Shown: positions 43,007-53,828, counted from the first letter of the stretch. The stretch is 64,000 nt of DNA from Dechloromonas sp. H13 (GCF_009469615.1 NZ_SSXX01000007.1:62001-126000), one strand, 5' to 3'. Notes: generated from the letters alone by a model not told the origin. Program-made: numbers and translations.

Positions 43007-46000
43007 CCCGCGATCAAGGCGAGCAACTGGTCCTCGTCGTAGGGTTTGCCGAGGTAGTCGCTGGCGCCGACCTCGAGTGCGTGGTTTCGGTGCTTCTCGG
43101 CCGTCCGCGAGGTGATCATGATCACCGGCAGGCCGCTGAGACGCTTGTCGGCGCGGATGTTGCGCACCAGATCGAAACCGTCCATGCGCGGCATTTCGAT
43201 GTCGGAGAGCACGACATCGGGTACGACTTCGAGCAGTTGCTCTAGCGCATCGACCCCGTCCTTGGCCAGGACGACCTGATAACCTTCGCGGGTCAGCAGG
43301 CGGCTGGTGATCTTGCGTACCGTCAGCGAATCGTCGACCACCATCACCGTCGGCAGGCTGGCCGCCGCAGTAGCCACCGGTTCGGCGAACACCGGGGCCT
43401 CGCTTTGGACGCTGACCACCGGGATCCGGCTGGCCAGCGCCACCGGATTGAGGATCAGCACGACCTGGCCATCGCCCAGCACGGTGGCGCCGGCGATGCC
43501 GACCACCCGCGAGAGCTGGGCGCCGATATTCTTGACGACGACTTCCTGGTTGCCCCGGAGCTCGTCTACCTGCACGGCGACGCGTTGCGAACCAGAACGC
43601 AGCAACAGGATCCAGTAGCGGCGCTGCGCCTCGGGAGCCGCCCCGGTGTCGCCCAGAAGATGCGGCAGGAAATGGAAGGGATAGCGATTGCCCATCCACT
43701 CCGCTTCGCCACGCTGGCGCACGTCCGCAAGCTGCTCTTCCTTGAGTTCCAGCACCTGCTCGATCATCGTCGATGGCACGGCGTACATCTGCGAACCGAC
43801 ACGCAACAGCAGGGTTTGCGTCACCGCCAGCGTGAGCGGCAGGTAGAGGCGGAAGGTCGTTCCATGACCCGGCTGGGAAAGAATTTCGATCCGCCCGCCA
43901 AGTTCGGCGACCTCGGTCTTGACCACGTCCATGCCGACGCCCCGGCCGGCCAGCTGGCTGACCTCGCCGGCCGTCGAAAAGCCCGGACGAAAGATCATGT
44001 CGTAGAGCACGGCCTCGTCTGCGGCCTCGCCCGGTGCGAGGAGGCCCATCGCCTCGGCGCGGGCGCGGATGCGCTGGCCGTCCAGGCCACGACCGTCGTC
44101 GGCCATCGAAAGGATGATTTCATTGCCTTCCTGGGCCAGCGACACGGTGATATCGCCGATTTCCGGCTTGCCGGCAGTCTGCCGCTCGGCCCGGGGCTCG
44201 ATTCCGTGCGCCACGGCATTGCGCAGCATGTGCTCGAGCGGCGCCATCATCTTGTCAAGCACCGAGCGGTCGAGTTCGACCTGGCCGCCGACGATGTCGA
44301 AGTTGGTCCGCTTGCCCAGTTCCTTCGCGCTCTGGCGGACGATGCGGAACAGGCGCTCGGCCTGGCTGGCGAACGGCATCATGCGCACGCCCATCAGTTC
44401 CTGTTGCAGGCCGCGGTTGAGGCGGGCCTGCGCGACGATGGCGGCATTGGCGTCGTCAAGGTTCTTGAGCAGGTTCTGCTGCACGGTCGCGACGTCGTTG
44501 ACCGACTCGGCCATGAAGCGCGTCAGTTCCTGGAAGCGGGTGAAACGGTCGAGTTCGAGCGGATCGAAATCGGCGTGGCCCTCGTGCGCCTGGGCGACGC
44601 GCGCCTGAATCTGACCTTCGGCCTGGATTTCGATTTCACGCAACTGGCGGCGCAGACGAATCACGTTTTCCGTCAGGTCGAGCAGCGAGCCCTTGAGGCT
44701 GCGCATTTCGCCCTCGATCCGCGCGCGGGCGATGGACAGTTCGCCTGCCTCGTTGACCAGGCGGTCGATCAGGTCGGCGCGGACGCGGAGCGTGGCGCGA
44801 TGGGCGCCCGCCTCGGCGTCGTGATCGCGCTCGATTTCGAGCGGCACCGCCACCGTCGGCGCGACGGCTGCCGGCGTTTCGCCCGGCGCAACAGCAGCGA
44901 CCGGCTCGGGAATCGCGGATTCGCCGTGGCGCAGACGCTCGGTCGCCTGGGCCAGCGTGTCACAACCGCCCTCGATTTCATCGATGAAGGCCGGCGTCGC
45001 GCTGCCAGCGCGGAGAATGTCCTCGACCCGCGCTTCCAGGTGGTGCGTGAACTCGCCGAGGTTCATCGCGCCGGCCATGCGGGCATTGCCCTTGAAGGTA
45101 TGGAGCAGGCGGGCGATGGCATGCGGCTGGGCATCGCTACCGAGATCGCCGCGCCACAGGCGCAACTGGACCGTCAGTTCGCGCAGCTGATCCTGCGCCT
45201 CTTCAAGGAAGATCGGCAGCAACTGTTCGTCGAGTTCGTCCTGCAGTCGCGGCACGGCTGGCTGCGGGGCTTGGACGACGGTTTCGACCGTTGCCGCTGG
45301 CTCGGGTTGCGGCGCGACCTCTTCCACGACGAACTCAGGTTCCGGTTCAAACTGAACGAACTCAGGTTCCAGTTCAGGCTGAACGACCTCCGGCACCGAC
45401 ACGGTGACGAAGACGTCCTCGAGCGCCGAAATCAGCTGCACCTGTTCTTCCGGCGCCTCTTGACGGGCCAATCCGGCAAACATGGCGTCCAGGGTGATGA
45501 TCGCCTGGCGCACCGTCTCCAAACCTTCGATGCTGTCCGGCCGGCCGGAACTGTCGCGACGCAGCAGCGCATGCTCGAGCGCAATCGCGAGGCGGTTCAG
45601 GGGCATCAGCCCGACGGTCGCCGCGATGCCGCCCAGGGTATGGGCGGCGCGCGTCATATCGAACAAGGTCGGCGCCAGGGGATCGGCTTCGAGTGCCGCA
45701 TAGGTGGCAAGCAGCGTCTGCAGATGGCCGCGCGCCTCGTCGCAGAAGATGTCGTACAGCGTCGGCGCCGGGGGTGCCGGGGGAATTTCGACAATTTCGG
45801 GCGTCGACCGCAACTCCTCGACTTCCGGCACCGGCAACTCGGCGAATGCCTGGGTCGTGTCTTCCCACGGTGGCGGAGCTGCCGGCTGTTCGAAAATCTC
45901 CGGCGGCTGCGCAGTTTCCGCCACTAGCTCGGGTTCGGCCGACAGGTCGAACAGGAACTCGTCCGCCATCGGCAGCGGCGCCTCGGCCGGCACAGCGGCA

Positions 46001-48531
46001 ACCTGCTCCGGCGTTTCCCAGACTGGCTCGGGCGGCAGATCGATGACGGCGGAAGGCGCCTCATCGGCCACCGCGACAGGCAATTCCACTTCCTGCACCG
46101 GCGGTGTTGCCAGCGGCGCCGCGTCGAGCGCCTGGACGGCCGGCGTCGCCTCCTGGCTGCGCAGCAGTTCGGCCTTGGCAACCAGCGCGGTCGAATCGGG
46201 AATCGCGCCGCTCCCCTGCTCGAGGGCGGCGACCCAGCGCGAGAACAGGGCGTGGGCATCGGCGATCAGCGCGAGCAGGTCCGGCGTCACCGCCATGTCC
46301 TGACGCAACCACATGTTCAGTGTCTGCTCGAGCGCCCAGGCAGTTTCGCCCATTTCGGTGAGACCGACCATGCGGCCGCTGCCCTTGAGCGTGTGGGCGG
46401 AGCGCCGAATCGTCGTCAGGGCTTCGACATTGTTATGGTCACCGGCCAACAGGGCTGCCTGCTCGCTGACGGTGACCAGCACTTCGTGTGCTTCTTCGAG
46501 GAAGATCGACAGCAGTTCGGCGTCGATTTCGGCGTGGCTCGACTGTGCCAGTTCCACAGTCTCCGCCGAAGGCGCCGCCTCGGCTGCCAGCGGCAGAGCG
46601 ACCGGGGTTTCGCTCGCGGGCTGCCATGCCTCCTCGCCGCCACCAATGTCGAATCCGGTGATGACCGTATCGGTCATCTCGCCGAACGGCAGGTCTTGCC
46701 CGACATCCTGAACCGGCACCGGCACTTGCGGCACCTCGGCAAGGCCCGCGAAGAGCGGGGAGACTTCCGGCACGAACGGTTCGAGCGGTTCAGCGACGCC
46801 CGTTGCAGCAGCTTCTTCCGCCACAGCCTGTTCGCCGCCTTCCGGCTGCCCGCCCTGCAGACGGCGGACGAAGGCATCGTAGTCGGTCTCGCCGTGTTGC
46901 AGAGCGTCGACAAAGAAGCCCAGCAGCGACAACTGTTGTGCCACCGCCTCGAAATCCTCGGCGGCCGGCGTGTAGCCCGGGCGCGCAAATGCCTGAATAC
47001 GGCCGCCGCAGTCCTGCACGAGCGTCACGGCAGAGAAGTGGCCGAGCATGGTCAAGGCGCCGGCGATCTGTTTGAGCGGGGCGTCGAGCGCCGCCAGATC
47101 CTGGCCTTTTTCCGGGTTGCGGAAGAAGCCATCGAGCGCCTGCTCGACCTGTGCCAGATTGTTCTGGATTTCCCGCGCGACCTGCCCGACCAGCAGCTTT
47201 TCCTGGGCGCGCCGGGTCATTTCATCGAGCAGCGGCAGTTCGTCGTTGCCGCCTGCCGGCTTGCCGGCGATGCAGGCGTACAAGCGAGCGACCATGAGAT
47301 CGACCTGCTGGGCGAAATCCATGCCGAGGCGATGGAAATTCTCCTGGGCGTTCTGCAGCAGGAGAATGGCGGTCGCCACTTCCATCGCCACGGCATCATT
47401 GTGGCGCCTGGAATCTTCGGCGAGCCAGGCGGCGAGGGCGGCAAAGCCCTGGCCCAGGCGCTTGAGATCGGTATGGCCGATTTCGTTGGTCAGCGCCGCA
47501 CAACTCTGGGCATGCTGATCGAAAGCCGACAGCGCCGACGCGCTGCCGCTGCAGAACTTGTTCCACAACTCCTCGGTGGCGGCAAGGGTGTCGCGCAGGC
47601 GGCGCAAGGCAATTTCCTGCGGCTGGCTGGCTTGCTGCTCCGTGGCGGCGGCCGGCATCAGGGCCGGCAAGCCGAACACCGACTGCACCTCGGCGACCAG
47701 CATGCTGGCGCTGGCCGGGGCCTGGGCGACGGCATAAAGCACATCGCGCATCAGGCGCTCGGCAACGCCATGCGAGCCCTCTAACAGGCGGCGAATCTGC
47801 GTGTCGATACGGGCAAGCAGTTGTCGGGAATCGGGGACGGCATCGCCTTGCCGGTCGAACAGAGATTCGATGAAGGCCAGCGCCGCCCACCAGAACGAAC
47901 GGGCGGCCGGTGCTTCCTGGGTGGCCTCGATGTTGTCGAGCGCCGCCCGCATGTTTTCGAGGGCGACGTGAGGTTCGCCCGTATGCTGCAGCCAAGCCAG
48001 CAGCCCGCGCTGGAAGCGCGCGCGCTCCGACTTGAGCAGGGTGTGCAGTTGCTCGGCCGAGAGCGGTGCGACCGGCACCGACCGCCGGGGCGCCCGTAGG
48101 GACAGGTCAGGGTGGAACAGATCGCTCGCGCTGCACGTCTGGCCGCGGGCGGCCGCCAGGGCACCATAGGCGGGCAGCAGGCGCAACGGCTGATTCGGCT
48201 CGCCGGCGACGAGGTCGTCGAGGTATTTACGGATCGCCGCCAGGGACTGCGCGAGCGTCGCCGAAATCTCCGACGTCAGCTGCAGGCGACGCTCCTCCAG
48301 CGCGCTGAGCAGCGCCTCGAGCGATTCGGTCACCTGTGTCACACCGTCCAGCCCGACGATCGCCAGGGCACCATGTACCTGGTGAACGTGGGTGCGGCAG
48401 AACCGGAGCTGGGTGGTGTCACCACTCAACTCATGCTGGCCGAGCGCTTCCGAGGCACGCTCGAGCGCCAGGTCGATCTCCCCCTTGACCCAGGTCAGCG
48501 GACCCAGATCGAATTCGGTTGCCGCATTCAT
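42979..48531 (-). CDS. chpA: ChpA/PilL-type hybrid chemosensory kinase with several HPt domains
   Basis: A very large 1850-residue kinase. At least four HPt-type motifs are visible: VHQVHGAL near residue 48, RSAHTLKGSGRM near 710, RAAHTLGGIAAT near 967 and LLHTFKGNARMAG near 1150. These precede a CheA-type ATPase (ML RNAVAHGIEPRAER, DDGRGLD, GRGVGMDVV), a CheW-like domain and a C-terminal receiver (VDDSLTV, DVVLSDIEMPRMDGFDLV, KPYDEDQL). Long Pro/Glu/Ala linkers separate the HPt units. It controls twitching through PilG and PilH. The start at 48531 leaves 20 bp overlapping the 3' end of pilJ. Confidence 0.94.
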   Translation of the reverse strand: MNAATEFDLGPLTWVKGEIDLALERASEALGQHELSGDTTQLRFCRTHVHQVHGALAIVGLDGVTQVTESLEALLSALEERRLQLTSEISATLAQSLAAIRKYLDDLVAGEPNQPLRLLPAYGALAAARGQTCSASDLFHPDLSLRAPRRSVPVAPLSAEQLHTLLKSERARFQRGLLAWLQHTGEPHVALENMRAALDNIEATQEAPAARSFWWAALAFIESLFDRQGDAVPDSRQLLARIDTQIRRLLEGSHGVAERLMRDVLYAVAQAPASASMLVAEVQSVFGLPALMPAAATEQQASQPQEIALRRLRDTLAATEELWNKFCSGSASALSAFDQHAQSCAALTNEIGHTDLKRLGQGFAALAAWLAEDSRRHNDAVAMEVATAILLLQNAQENFHRLGMDFAQQVDLMVARLYACIAGKPAGGNDELPLLDEMTRRAQEKLLVGQVAREIQNNLAQVEQALDGFFRNPEKGQDLAALDAPLKQIAGALTMLGHFSAVTLVQDCGGRIQAFARPGYTPAAEDFEAVAQQLSLLGFFVDALQHGETDYDAFVRRLQGGQPEGGEQAVAEEAAATGVAEPLEPFVPEVSPLFAGLAEVPQVPVPVQDVGQDLPFGEMTDTVITGFDIGGGEEAWQPASETPVALPLAAEAAPSAETVELAQSSHAEIDAELLSIFLEEAHEVLVTVSEQAALLAGDHNNVEALTTIRRSAHTLKGSGRMVGLTEMGETAWALEQTLNMWLRQDMAVTPDLLALIADAHALFSRWVAALEQGSGAIPDSTALVAKAELLRSQEATPAVQALDAAPLATPPVQEVELPVAVADEAPSAVIDLPPEPVWETPEQVAAVPAEAPLPMADEFLFDLSAEPELVAETAQPPEIFEQPAAPPPWEDTTQAFAELPVPEVEELRSTPEIVEIPPAPPAPTLYDIFCDEARGHLQTLLATYAALEADPLAPTLFDMTRAAHTLGGIAATVGLMPLNRLAIALEHALLRRDSSGRPDSIEGLETVRQAIITLDAMFAGLARQEAPEEQVQLISALEDVFVTVSVPEVVQPELEPEFVQFEPEPEFVVEEVAPQPEPAATVETVVQAPQPAVPRLQDELDEQLLPIFLEEAQDQLRELTVQLRLWRGDLGSDAQPHAIARLLHTFKGNARMAGAMNLGEFTHHLEARVEDILRAGSATPAFIDEIEGGCDTLAQATERLRHGESAIPEPVAAVAPGETPAAVAPTVAVPLEIERDHDAEAGAHRATLRVRADLIDRLVNEAGELSIARARIEGEMRSLKGSLLDLTENVIRLRRQLREIEIQAEGQIQARVAQAHEGHADFDPLELDRFTRFQELTRFMAESVNDVATVQQNLLKNLDDANAAIVAQARLNRGLQQELMGVRMMPFASQAERLFRIVRQSAKELGKRTNFDIVGGQVELDRSVLDKMMAPLEHMLRNAVAHGIEPRAERQTAGKPEIGDITVSLAQEGNEIILSMADDGRGLDGQRIRARAEAMGLLAPGEAADEAVLYDMIFRPGFSTAGEVSQLAGRGVGMDVVKTEVAELGGRIEILSQPGHGTTFRLYLPLTLAVTQTLLLRVGSQMYAVPSTMIEQVLELKEEQLADVRQRGEAEWMGNRYPFHFLPHLLGDTGAAPEAQRRYWILLLRSGSQRVAVQVDELRGNQEVVVKNIGAQLSRVVGIAGATVLGDGQVVLILNPVALASRIPVVSVQSEAPVFAEPVATAAASLPTVMVVDDSLTVRKITSRLLTREGYQVVLAKDGVDALEQLLEVVPDVVLSDIEMPRMDGFDLVRNIRADKRLSGLPVIMITSRTAEKHRNHALEVGASDYLGKPYDEDQLLALIAGYVKARALA

Positions 48532-48550
48532 AGTCTCTCGCGAATTCCGC

Positions 48551-50683
48551 TCAGTCCACCTTGAAGCCGGCAACCGAACCCTTCAGTTCGGACGCCAGGG
48601 CATTCAGTTCATCAACCGCCGCTGCCGTACGCTGGGTACCGGCCGTCGTCTGCTCCGTCACACTGAGGATGTCCTGCATCAGCTTGGCCACCGCAGTCGC
48701 GGAATCGGCCTGGGTCTGCGTCGAGGTCGAGATGTTTTCGATGAGGTCGGAAAGGTTGCGCGACACCTGACCGATCTCGGCCAGCGCCTGGCCCGCCGCG
48801 TCGGACCGCTTGGCCCCCTCCACCACACCCTGCGTCGATTGTTCCATGGCGGATACCGCGTCCTGCGTATCGGTCTGAATCGTCTTGACGATCGCTGCAA
48901 TCTGCTTGGTCGCCTCGGCGGAACGTTCAGCGAGGCGCTGCACTTCCTCGGCAACCACCGTGAAGCCGCGTCCGGCGTCGCCGGCCGATGCCGCCTGGAT
49001 GGCGGCGTTCAGCGCCAGCACGTTGGTCTGCTCGGTAATGTCGGAAATCAGTTCAACGATTTCGCCGATCTCCTGCGAGCTTTCGCCGAGGCGCTTGATC
49101 CGCTTCGAGGTTTCCTGGATCTGGTTGCGAATTTCGTCCATGCCCTTGATCGAGTCTTCCACCGCCTGCGTACCCTTTTCGGCTGCCGCCAGCGACTGGC
49201 GCGCCACCTGGGCGGACTGCGTCGCGTTGCCCGACACTTCGGTCATCGAGCGTGCCATTTCGAGCGCCGACTGGCCGGCGTCCTGAATTTCCCGCGATTG
49301 CCGTTCGGCGGCGGAGAGCAGTTCGGCCGAGGTCTGGCGGGCGATTTCGGTTGCCGCCGTCACGCGGTTCGCCGCATCGTTGATGCGGCCGACCAGCAGA
49401 CGAAGCTCTTCGATCGTGTAGTTGATCGAGTCGGCGATGGCGCCGGTGATGTTTTCGCTCACCGTCGCGCTGGCGGTCAGGTCACCGTCGGCGAGGTCGC
49501 CCAGTTCGTTCATCAGCTGCAGAATCGCGTCCTGGTTTTCGCGGTTGGTCTGTTCCGAAGCCTGACGCTGGAGTTCGGCGTCTTCCGCACGGCGCCGCGT
49601 ATCGTCGAGATAGATCTTGGCCAGCAGGGCCAGCACGGCGACCGCCAGCACAACCAGACTGAGCAGCACCAGCACGAAGCGGCCGCCTTCCGAAAGCTGT
49701 TGCTGGAAGCCGCCAGCCAGATCGTCGGTGGCCTTCAGCAAGTCCTCGCTGCCGCGGAAGATGCGGGCACCGGCCTGCTTGGAGAGCACCAGCGGCTGCA
49801 TGTTGCCGAGAATGCTGCCGACCGCCGCCTGGTAGGACTTGAACGCCTTGTCGAGTTCACCCAGCTTTTCACGCGTATCCGCATCGTTGCTGCCCTTGCC
49901 CAGAGCCAGCAGGGTATCGCGGAAGGCGTTGGTGTCCTTGCCGAGCAGGAAGGCCACTTCCGGGTTGATCTCGTCACCGACCAGCAGGGCCGACGCGTTC
50001 TTGGCAATACGCTGGGTCAGCATCACCAGCTGGTTGGCCGCGGCAATCTCGCGCGCCCCACCGCCCGATTGCAGCTTGAGGGCGGCAACCTGTTCGGCCA
50101 GCTCGAGCATGATCGGGTTTTCGTTGTCGATGGTGGCAACGCTCTTGCCCAGCGCCACGAGGTTGGCTTCCTGCTCGATCACGGCCATGGCGTCCCGGTC
50201 GGTGTCGACCCAGAGCTTGGTCAGCGTCTCGAGCTGCGGGCGCACCGCATCCGGGGACGGGGGAACGTTGATGCCGCCGATATCGCCGCCGGAAGTCAGG
50301 CGCTCGAGCAGCTGGCTGAACGTCTCGCGCGAATCCTTGAGCTGCTTGAAGGCCGCCGGGTTACCCTGCAGCGCCAGCGTCGAGGCCTTGGCCAGGCGCT
50401 GGGAGAGCATGCGCATTTCGCCCGAGGCCGCGACGTAGGTCGTGCCGTATGCCGACTCGCGGTTGTTGAAGTAGACCAGCGTTGCGATGGCGATCAGGAG
50501 CACCACGAAGATGGTGCCCAGGGTCTTCATCTGCTGGATAACCGGCTGCTGGACGAAGAACGCCGGCAAGAAGGACGACCCGGATTTCGCGGGAGCTTCC
50601 GACGTAGAGCCCTCCGCGACAGTCATGGGTGAATCCGTACTTTCCTTGCCGCCAATCCCAAGGTTCTTCAAGCTGAACGCCAT
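48551..50683 (-). CDS. pilJ: Type IV pilus methyl-accepting chemotaxis protein
   Basis: The 710-residue receptor has a membrane helix near residues 36-60, a periplasmic region with PilJ-type repeats ([13 protein letters not shown] and [15 protein letters not shown]), a second membrane helix near 330-350, a HAMP region and a C-terminal MCP signalling hairpin with [20 protein letters not shown] and [20 protein letters not shown]. It feeds the ChpA kinase, sensing surface contact or pilus state in related systems. SD-like GGAGGATAAAC lies before ATG 50683. Confidence 0.96.
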   Translation of the reverse strand: MAFSLKNLGIGGKESTDSPMTVAEGSTSEAPAKSGSSFLPAFFVQQPVIQQMKTLGTIFVVLLIAIATLVYFNNRESAYGTTYVAASGEMRMLSQRLAKASTLALQGNPAAFKQLKDSRETFSQLLERLTSGGDIGGINVPPSPDAVRPQLETLTKLWVDTDRDAMAVIEQEANLVALGKSVATIDNENPIMLELAEQVAALKLQSGGGAREIAAANQLVMLTQRIAKNASALLVGDEINPEVAFLLGKDTNAFRDTLLALGKGSNDADTREKLGELDKAFKSYQAAVGSILGNMQPLVLSKQAGARIFRGSEDLLKATDDLAGGFQQQLSEGGRFVLVLLSLVVLAVAVLALLAKIYLDDTRRRAEDAELQRQASEQTNRENQDAILQLMNELGDLADGDLTASATVSENITGAIADSINYTIEELRLLVGRINDAANRVTAATEIARQTSAELLSAAERQSREIQDAGQSALEMARSMTEVSGNATQSAQVARQSLAAAEKGTQAVEDSIKGMDEIRNQIQETSKRIKRLGESSQEIGEIVELISDITEQTNVLALNAAIQAASAGDAGRGFTVVAEEVQRLAERSAEATKQIAAIVKTIQTDTQDAVSAMEQSTQGVVEGAKRSDAAGQALAEIGQVSRNLSDLIENISTSTQTQADSATAVAKLMQDILSVTEQTTAGTQRTAAAVDELNALASELKGSVAGFKVD

Positions 50684-50712
50684 GTTTATCCTCCGCTGCG
50701 GGTCTGCAATGA

Positions 50713-51225
50713 TCAGACGCCAATATTCATGAAATCGTTATCGGCGAGCAGGTCGCGCACCGAGAGTTTGCGCCAGATGTCGCCCTGACCGTCCGCGTAG
50801 CGCACCGCCCCCCAGGCCGGCGCTGCCGGGTCTGCCGGCTCCGCGCTGAAATCTTCCGGATTCTTCAGGCCCAGCATGCGGGTGACCAGCAGCGCCGCAT
50901 TGGAGCCGTGCTTGCTACCAACCAGCAGCAAACGGGTGTTGTTGTTCCGCGGTGTCGGCGCCCCTCCGCAAAAAACGGAGAAATCCGCCACGGCATGCAG
51001 GCTGCCGCGAATGTTGGCGATGCCGGCGAACCAGGGCCGGGTCAGGGGAACCGGCGTCAGCTTCAACGCCTGGACGATTTCGCCGCTGTCCGAAAGATCG
51101 ATCAGCCAGTTTTCCTCGCCCACCCGCATGCCCAGCCATGAAGAAGCGCCGCGCCCCTGCGCGGCGGTCGTCAGGCGGCCGGCAAGATACGCCTGAAAAT
51201 CCCGAAGACTGGTTTTCTTGGCCAT
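50713..51225 (-). CDS. pilI: CheW-like adaptor PilI
   Basis: The 170-residue protein has a single CheW domain ([21 protein letters not shown], then [20 protein letters not shown]) that links the PilJ receptor to the ChpA kinase. It lies 29 bp upstream of pilJ and 5 bp after pilH. It carries an extra short N-terminal helical segment. Confidence 0.92.
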   Translation of the reverse strand: MAKKTSLRDFQAYLAGRLTTAAQGRGASSWLGMRVGEENWLIDLSDSGEIVQALKLTPVPLTRPWFAGIANIRGSLHAVADFSVFCGGAPTPRNNNTRLLLVGSKHGSNAALLVTRMLGLKNPEDFSAEPADPAAPAWGAVRYADGQGDIWRKLSVRDLLADNDFMNIGV

Positions 51226-51230
51226 TCGGG

Positions 51231-51596
51231 TCAGGGCAACGCCGCGATTTTCTTCAACAGTTCTTCCGGATTGACCGGCTTGACGATGTAGTCCGCGGCC
51301 CCCTGGCGCAAACCCCAGATCTTGTCGGTTTCCTGGCCTTTCGTGGTGCAGACGATGACCGGAATATTCTTGGTCTCCTCGTCGCGCGTGAGGGTGCGGG
51401 TCGCCTGGTAGCCATTGAGCCCGGGCATCACGACATCCATCAGGATCAGGTCGGGCTTGGTCGCCTTGGCCTTGGCGATCCCTTCTTCACCGTTTTCGGC
51501 GGTGCTGACCTGGTAGCCGGCCTTGGTCAGCAGGTCGGTGGCAAAAAAACGCTCCGTGGGGGAATCGTCGACTACGAGAATATTTTTTACGGGCAT
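51231..51596 (-). CDS. pilH: Twitching response regulator PilH
   Basis: The 121-residue stand-alone receiver has ILVVDDSPTER, the phosphoacceptor Asp in LILMDVVMPGLNG, and the switch/lysine region TTKGQETDKI and VKPVNPEELL. Phosphorylated by ChpA, PilH counteracts PilG to promote retraction in related systems. ATG 51596 follows pilG by 14 bp. Confidence 0.95.
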   Translation of the reverse strand: MPVKNILVVDDSPTERFFATDLLTKAGYQVSTAENGEEGIAKAKATKPDLILMDVVMPGLNGYQATRTLTRDEETKNIPVIVCTTKGQETDKIWGLRQGAADYIVKPVNPEELLKKIAALP

Positions 51597-51610
51597 TGGT
51601 ACTCCAGCCT

Positions 51611-52018
51611 TTATGAAATTTCGGAAGCAGCCGGTGCTGCGAACATGGCGACCGTCTGCAACAGACTGTCCTTGGTGAATGGCTTGGTCAGATACTGGTC
51701 GGAACCAACCATGCGGCCACGGGCGCGGTCGAACAGACCATCCTTCGAGGACAGCATGATCACCGGCGTCGACTTGAAGCGCGGGTTCTTCTTGATCAGG
51801 GAACAGGTCTGATAGCCGTCGAGGCGCGGCATCATGATGTCGCAGAAGATGATCTTCGGCTGATGATCGGCGATTTTCGCCAGTGCATCGAAGCCGTCCT
51901 CGGCGAGCACGACCTGACATCCGGCCTGCACGAGAAATATCTCCGCGCTCCGCCGGATCGTATTGCTGTCGTCAATGACCATCACCTTGACGTCACGCAG
52001 CCTGCTTAAGTCAGCCAA
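51611..52018 (-). CDS. pilG: Twitching response regulator PilG
   Basis: A 135-residue stand-alone receiver (VMVIDDSNTIRR; phosphoacceptor Asp in IIFCDIMMPRLDG; KPFTKDSLL). It is the first gene of pilG-pilH-pilI-pilJ-chpA and drives pilus extension in related systems. It uses TTG at 52018, supported by AAGGGGA 5 nt upstream. Confidence 0.94.
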   Translation of the reverse strand: MADLSRLRDVKVMVIDDSNTIRRSAEIFLVQAGCQVVLAEDGFDALAKIADHQPKIIFCDIMMPRLDGYQTCSLIKKNPRFKSTPVIMLSSKDGLFDRARGRMVGSDQYLTKPFTKDSLLQTVAMFAAPAASEIS

Positions 52019-52052
52019 TTAAGTCCCCTTACCCCTCGTCAGGAGGCTATTC

Positions 52053-52073
52053 TAGCGGCGTATCATACTACGC
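52053..52073. promoter_or_regulatory. Imperfect palindrome upstream of pilG
   Basis: On the minus strand AGCGTAGTATGATACGCCGCT pairs as AGCG..GTAT-G-ATAC..CGCT with two central mismatches per arm. It lies between rubredoxin and pilG, next to -10-like TATGAT and TAGAAT. It could be an operator or a weak hairpin. Confidence 0.35.
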
Positions 52074-52078
52074 TGTAG

Positions 52079-52261
52079 TCAAATTTCCACCATCTCGAAA
52101 TCGCTCTTGCGCGCCCCGCATTCGGGACAGACCCAGTTCATCGGCACATCGTCCCAGCGGGTTCCCGGCGCGAGGCCCTCGTCGGGCAGACCGGCCGCCT
52201 CGTCGTACATGAAACCGCAGATCAGGCACATCCAGGTCTTGTAGTCGTTTTCTTCGCTCAT
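52079..52261 (-). CDS. Rubredoxin
   Basis: The 60-residue protein has the two C-x-x-C pairs (CLICG and CPECG), the conserved [11 protein letters not shown] stretch and [10 protein letters not shown], the standard rubredoxin fold binding one Fe. It is a small electron carrier. ATG 52261 was chosen because it gives the normal length; the frame extends upstream over thiD promoter DNA. Confidence 0.94.
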   Translation of the reverse strand: MSEENDYKTWMCLICGFMYDEAAGLPDEGLAPGTRWDDVPMNWVCPECGARKSDFEMVEI

Positions 52262-52270
52262 TTCGGGACA

Positions 52271-52297
52271 TTGCCGGCAACCGGATTCGGATAAAAT
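52271..52297 (+). promoter_or_regulatory. Candidate promoter of the thiD operon
   Basis: TTGCCG (52271-52276) and TAAAAT (52292-52297), 15-bp spacing, lie about 50 bp before the thiD ATG. The rubredoxin start codon lies 10 bp away on the other strand. No TPP riboswitch is recognisable in the short leader. Confidence 0.4.
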
Positions 52298-52348
52298 CCG
52301 CCCCATCTTACCCAATCGCCGCCTTGTTCGTCACCTGAGCGGCAATCC

Positions 52349-53206
52349 ATGAACGCCAGAACCCCCACGCCGCCGCTCGTTCTCGTCTTCGCCGCCAGTG
52401 ATCCGACCGCCGGTGCCGGCATCCAGGCGGACCTCCTGACGCTGGCCAGCCTCGGCTGTCATCCGCTGACCGCGTTGACGGCAGTCACCGTGCAGGACAC
52501 CGTCGGGGTCGACAGCGTGCACCCGGTCGCCGCCGACCTGCTGGAAAGCCAGGCCCGGGTGCTGCTGGAGGACATGCAGGTGGCCGCCTTCAAGATCGGC
52601 GTGCTGGGCAGCGTCGAAAACGTCGTGGCGGTGGCCGAGATCCTCTCCGACTACCCCGACGTACCGCTGATCTTCGACCCGGTCCTCGCCTCCGGCCGTG
52701 GCGACGAACTGTCCGGCGAGGAGATCATCTCGGCGATGCGTGAAATGCTGCTGCCGCAGACCACGCTGCTCACGCCCAACGCCCCCGAGGCCCGACGGCT
52801 GGCCGAAAGCGACGAGGACGACGGCGAGCCGTCGGTCGACGTCTGCGCCCGCCGTCTGATCGACATGGGCGCGCAGTACGTGCTGATCACCGGCACGCAC
52901 GAAAACACGCCGCAGGTCTTCAACACGCTGTACGGCCCGGAGGGCGTCATCCGCCGCGACCGCTGGGAAAGGCTGCCCGGCAGCTACCACGGCTCCGGCT
53001 GCACGCTGGCCTCGGCCATCGCCGGCTGCATCGCCGGCGGGGCGAGCATCGAGGATGCCGTGCGCGACGCCCAGGACTACACCTGGCAGACGCTGGCCAA
53101 CGGCTTCCGGCCCGGCATGGGGCAGTTCATTCCCGACCGCTTCTTCTGGGCGCGCGGCGAGGGCGACGAGCCGGCGGCGACCGACGCGAAAGCCGATGGC
53201 CCATAG
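52349..53206 (+). CDS. thiD: Hydroxymethylpyrimidine (phosphate) kinase
   Basis: The 285-residue ribokinase-fold enzyme phosphorylates HMP and HMP-P for thiamine synthesis. [15 protein letters not shown] and [11 protein letters not shown], plus the [16 protein letters not shown] anion hole with the catalytic region, mark ThiD. The C-terminus is slightly longer than usual (acidic/Ala tail). It overlaps thiE by 11 bp. Confidence 0.94.
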   Translation: MNARTPTPPLVLVFAASDPTAGAGIQADLLTLASLGCHPLTALTAVTVQDTVGVDSVHPVAADLLESQARVLLEDMQVAAFKIGVLGSVENVVAVAEILSDYPDVPLIFDPVLASGRGDELSGEEIISAMREMLLPQTTLLTPNAPEARRLAESDEDDGEPSVDVCARRLIDMGAQYVLITGTHENTPQVFNTLYGPEGVIRRDRWERLPGSYHGSGCTLASAIAGCIAGGASIEDAVRDAQDYTWQTLANGFRPGMGQFIPDRFFWARGEGDEPAATDAKADGP

Positions 53207-53828
53207 ACTGCGCGGCCTCTACGCCATCACGCCCGAGCGCGCCGACGGCGGGCGCCTGCTCGCTGCCGTCGAAGCCGCCCTGGCCGGCGGCTGCCATCTC
53301 GTCCAGTTCCGCGACAAGGTCAGCGCCATGCCCGAGCGCGTCGCCCGCGCCCGCGCCCTGCGTGCCCTGACCCGCCGCTACGGTGCCCGGCTCCTGATCA
53401 ACGACGACCTCGCGCTGGCCGCCCTGGTCGATGCCGACGGCGTGCACCTCGGGCGCGACGACAGCTGCCTTGCCGCCGCCCGCGCCATGCTCGGCCCCGA
53501 CAGGATTCTCGGCGCCTCATGCTACGCCGACTTCGCCGCAGCCGAACGCGCAGCAGCGGCCGGCGCCGACTATCTCGCCTTCGGCGCCGTGCATCCGTCG
53601 CCGACCAAGCCGCATGCCCCGCTGGCTGCGGTCGACCTGTTTTTCCAGGCCAAGACGGCGCTGACCGCAACGACCTGCGCCATCGGCGGCATCACGCTCG
53701 CCAACGCGCCCCCGCTGATCGCCGCCGGCGCCGACCTGCTCGCCGTCATCAGCGACCTGTTCGACGCCCCGGACATCGCGGCCCGGGCGGCCGCCTATCA
53801 ACGACTCTTCGAGGAGCACAGCACATGA
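53196..53828 (+). CDS. thiE: Thiamine-phosphate synthase
   Basis: The 210-residue TIM-barrel protein joins HMP-PP and thiazole phosphate. [40 protein letters not shown] and IGGITLAN are family motifs. It starts within thiD and its stop overlaps the hemL start (ATGA), so thiamine and heme genes are translationally linked. Repeat words lie at 53625 and 53660 (one mismatch). Confidence 0.95.
   Translation: MAHRLRGLYAITPERADGGRLLAAVEAALAGGCHLVQFRDKVSAMPERVARARALRALTRRYGARLLINDDLALAALVDADGVHLGRDDSCLAAARAMLGPDRILGASCYADFAAAERAAAAGADYLAFGAVHPSPTKPHAPLAAVDLFFQAKTALTATTCAIGGITLANAPPLIAAGADLLAVISDLFDAPDIAARAAAYQRLFEEHST

Noticed and set aside
43405-45927. 840-residue plus-strand ORF antisense to chpA (also 48392-50632 antisense to pilJ and 27279-29819 antisense to AOR)
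   Set aside because: Shadow frames over well-supported genes; no start signals and no family motifs.
52298-52348. TPP riboswitch before thiD
   Set aside because: The leader is about 50 nt and lacks the conserved CUGAGA and ACCUG-type elements.
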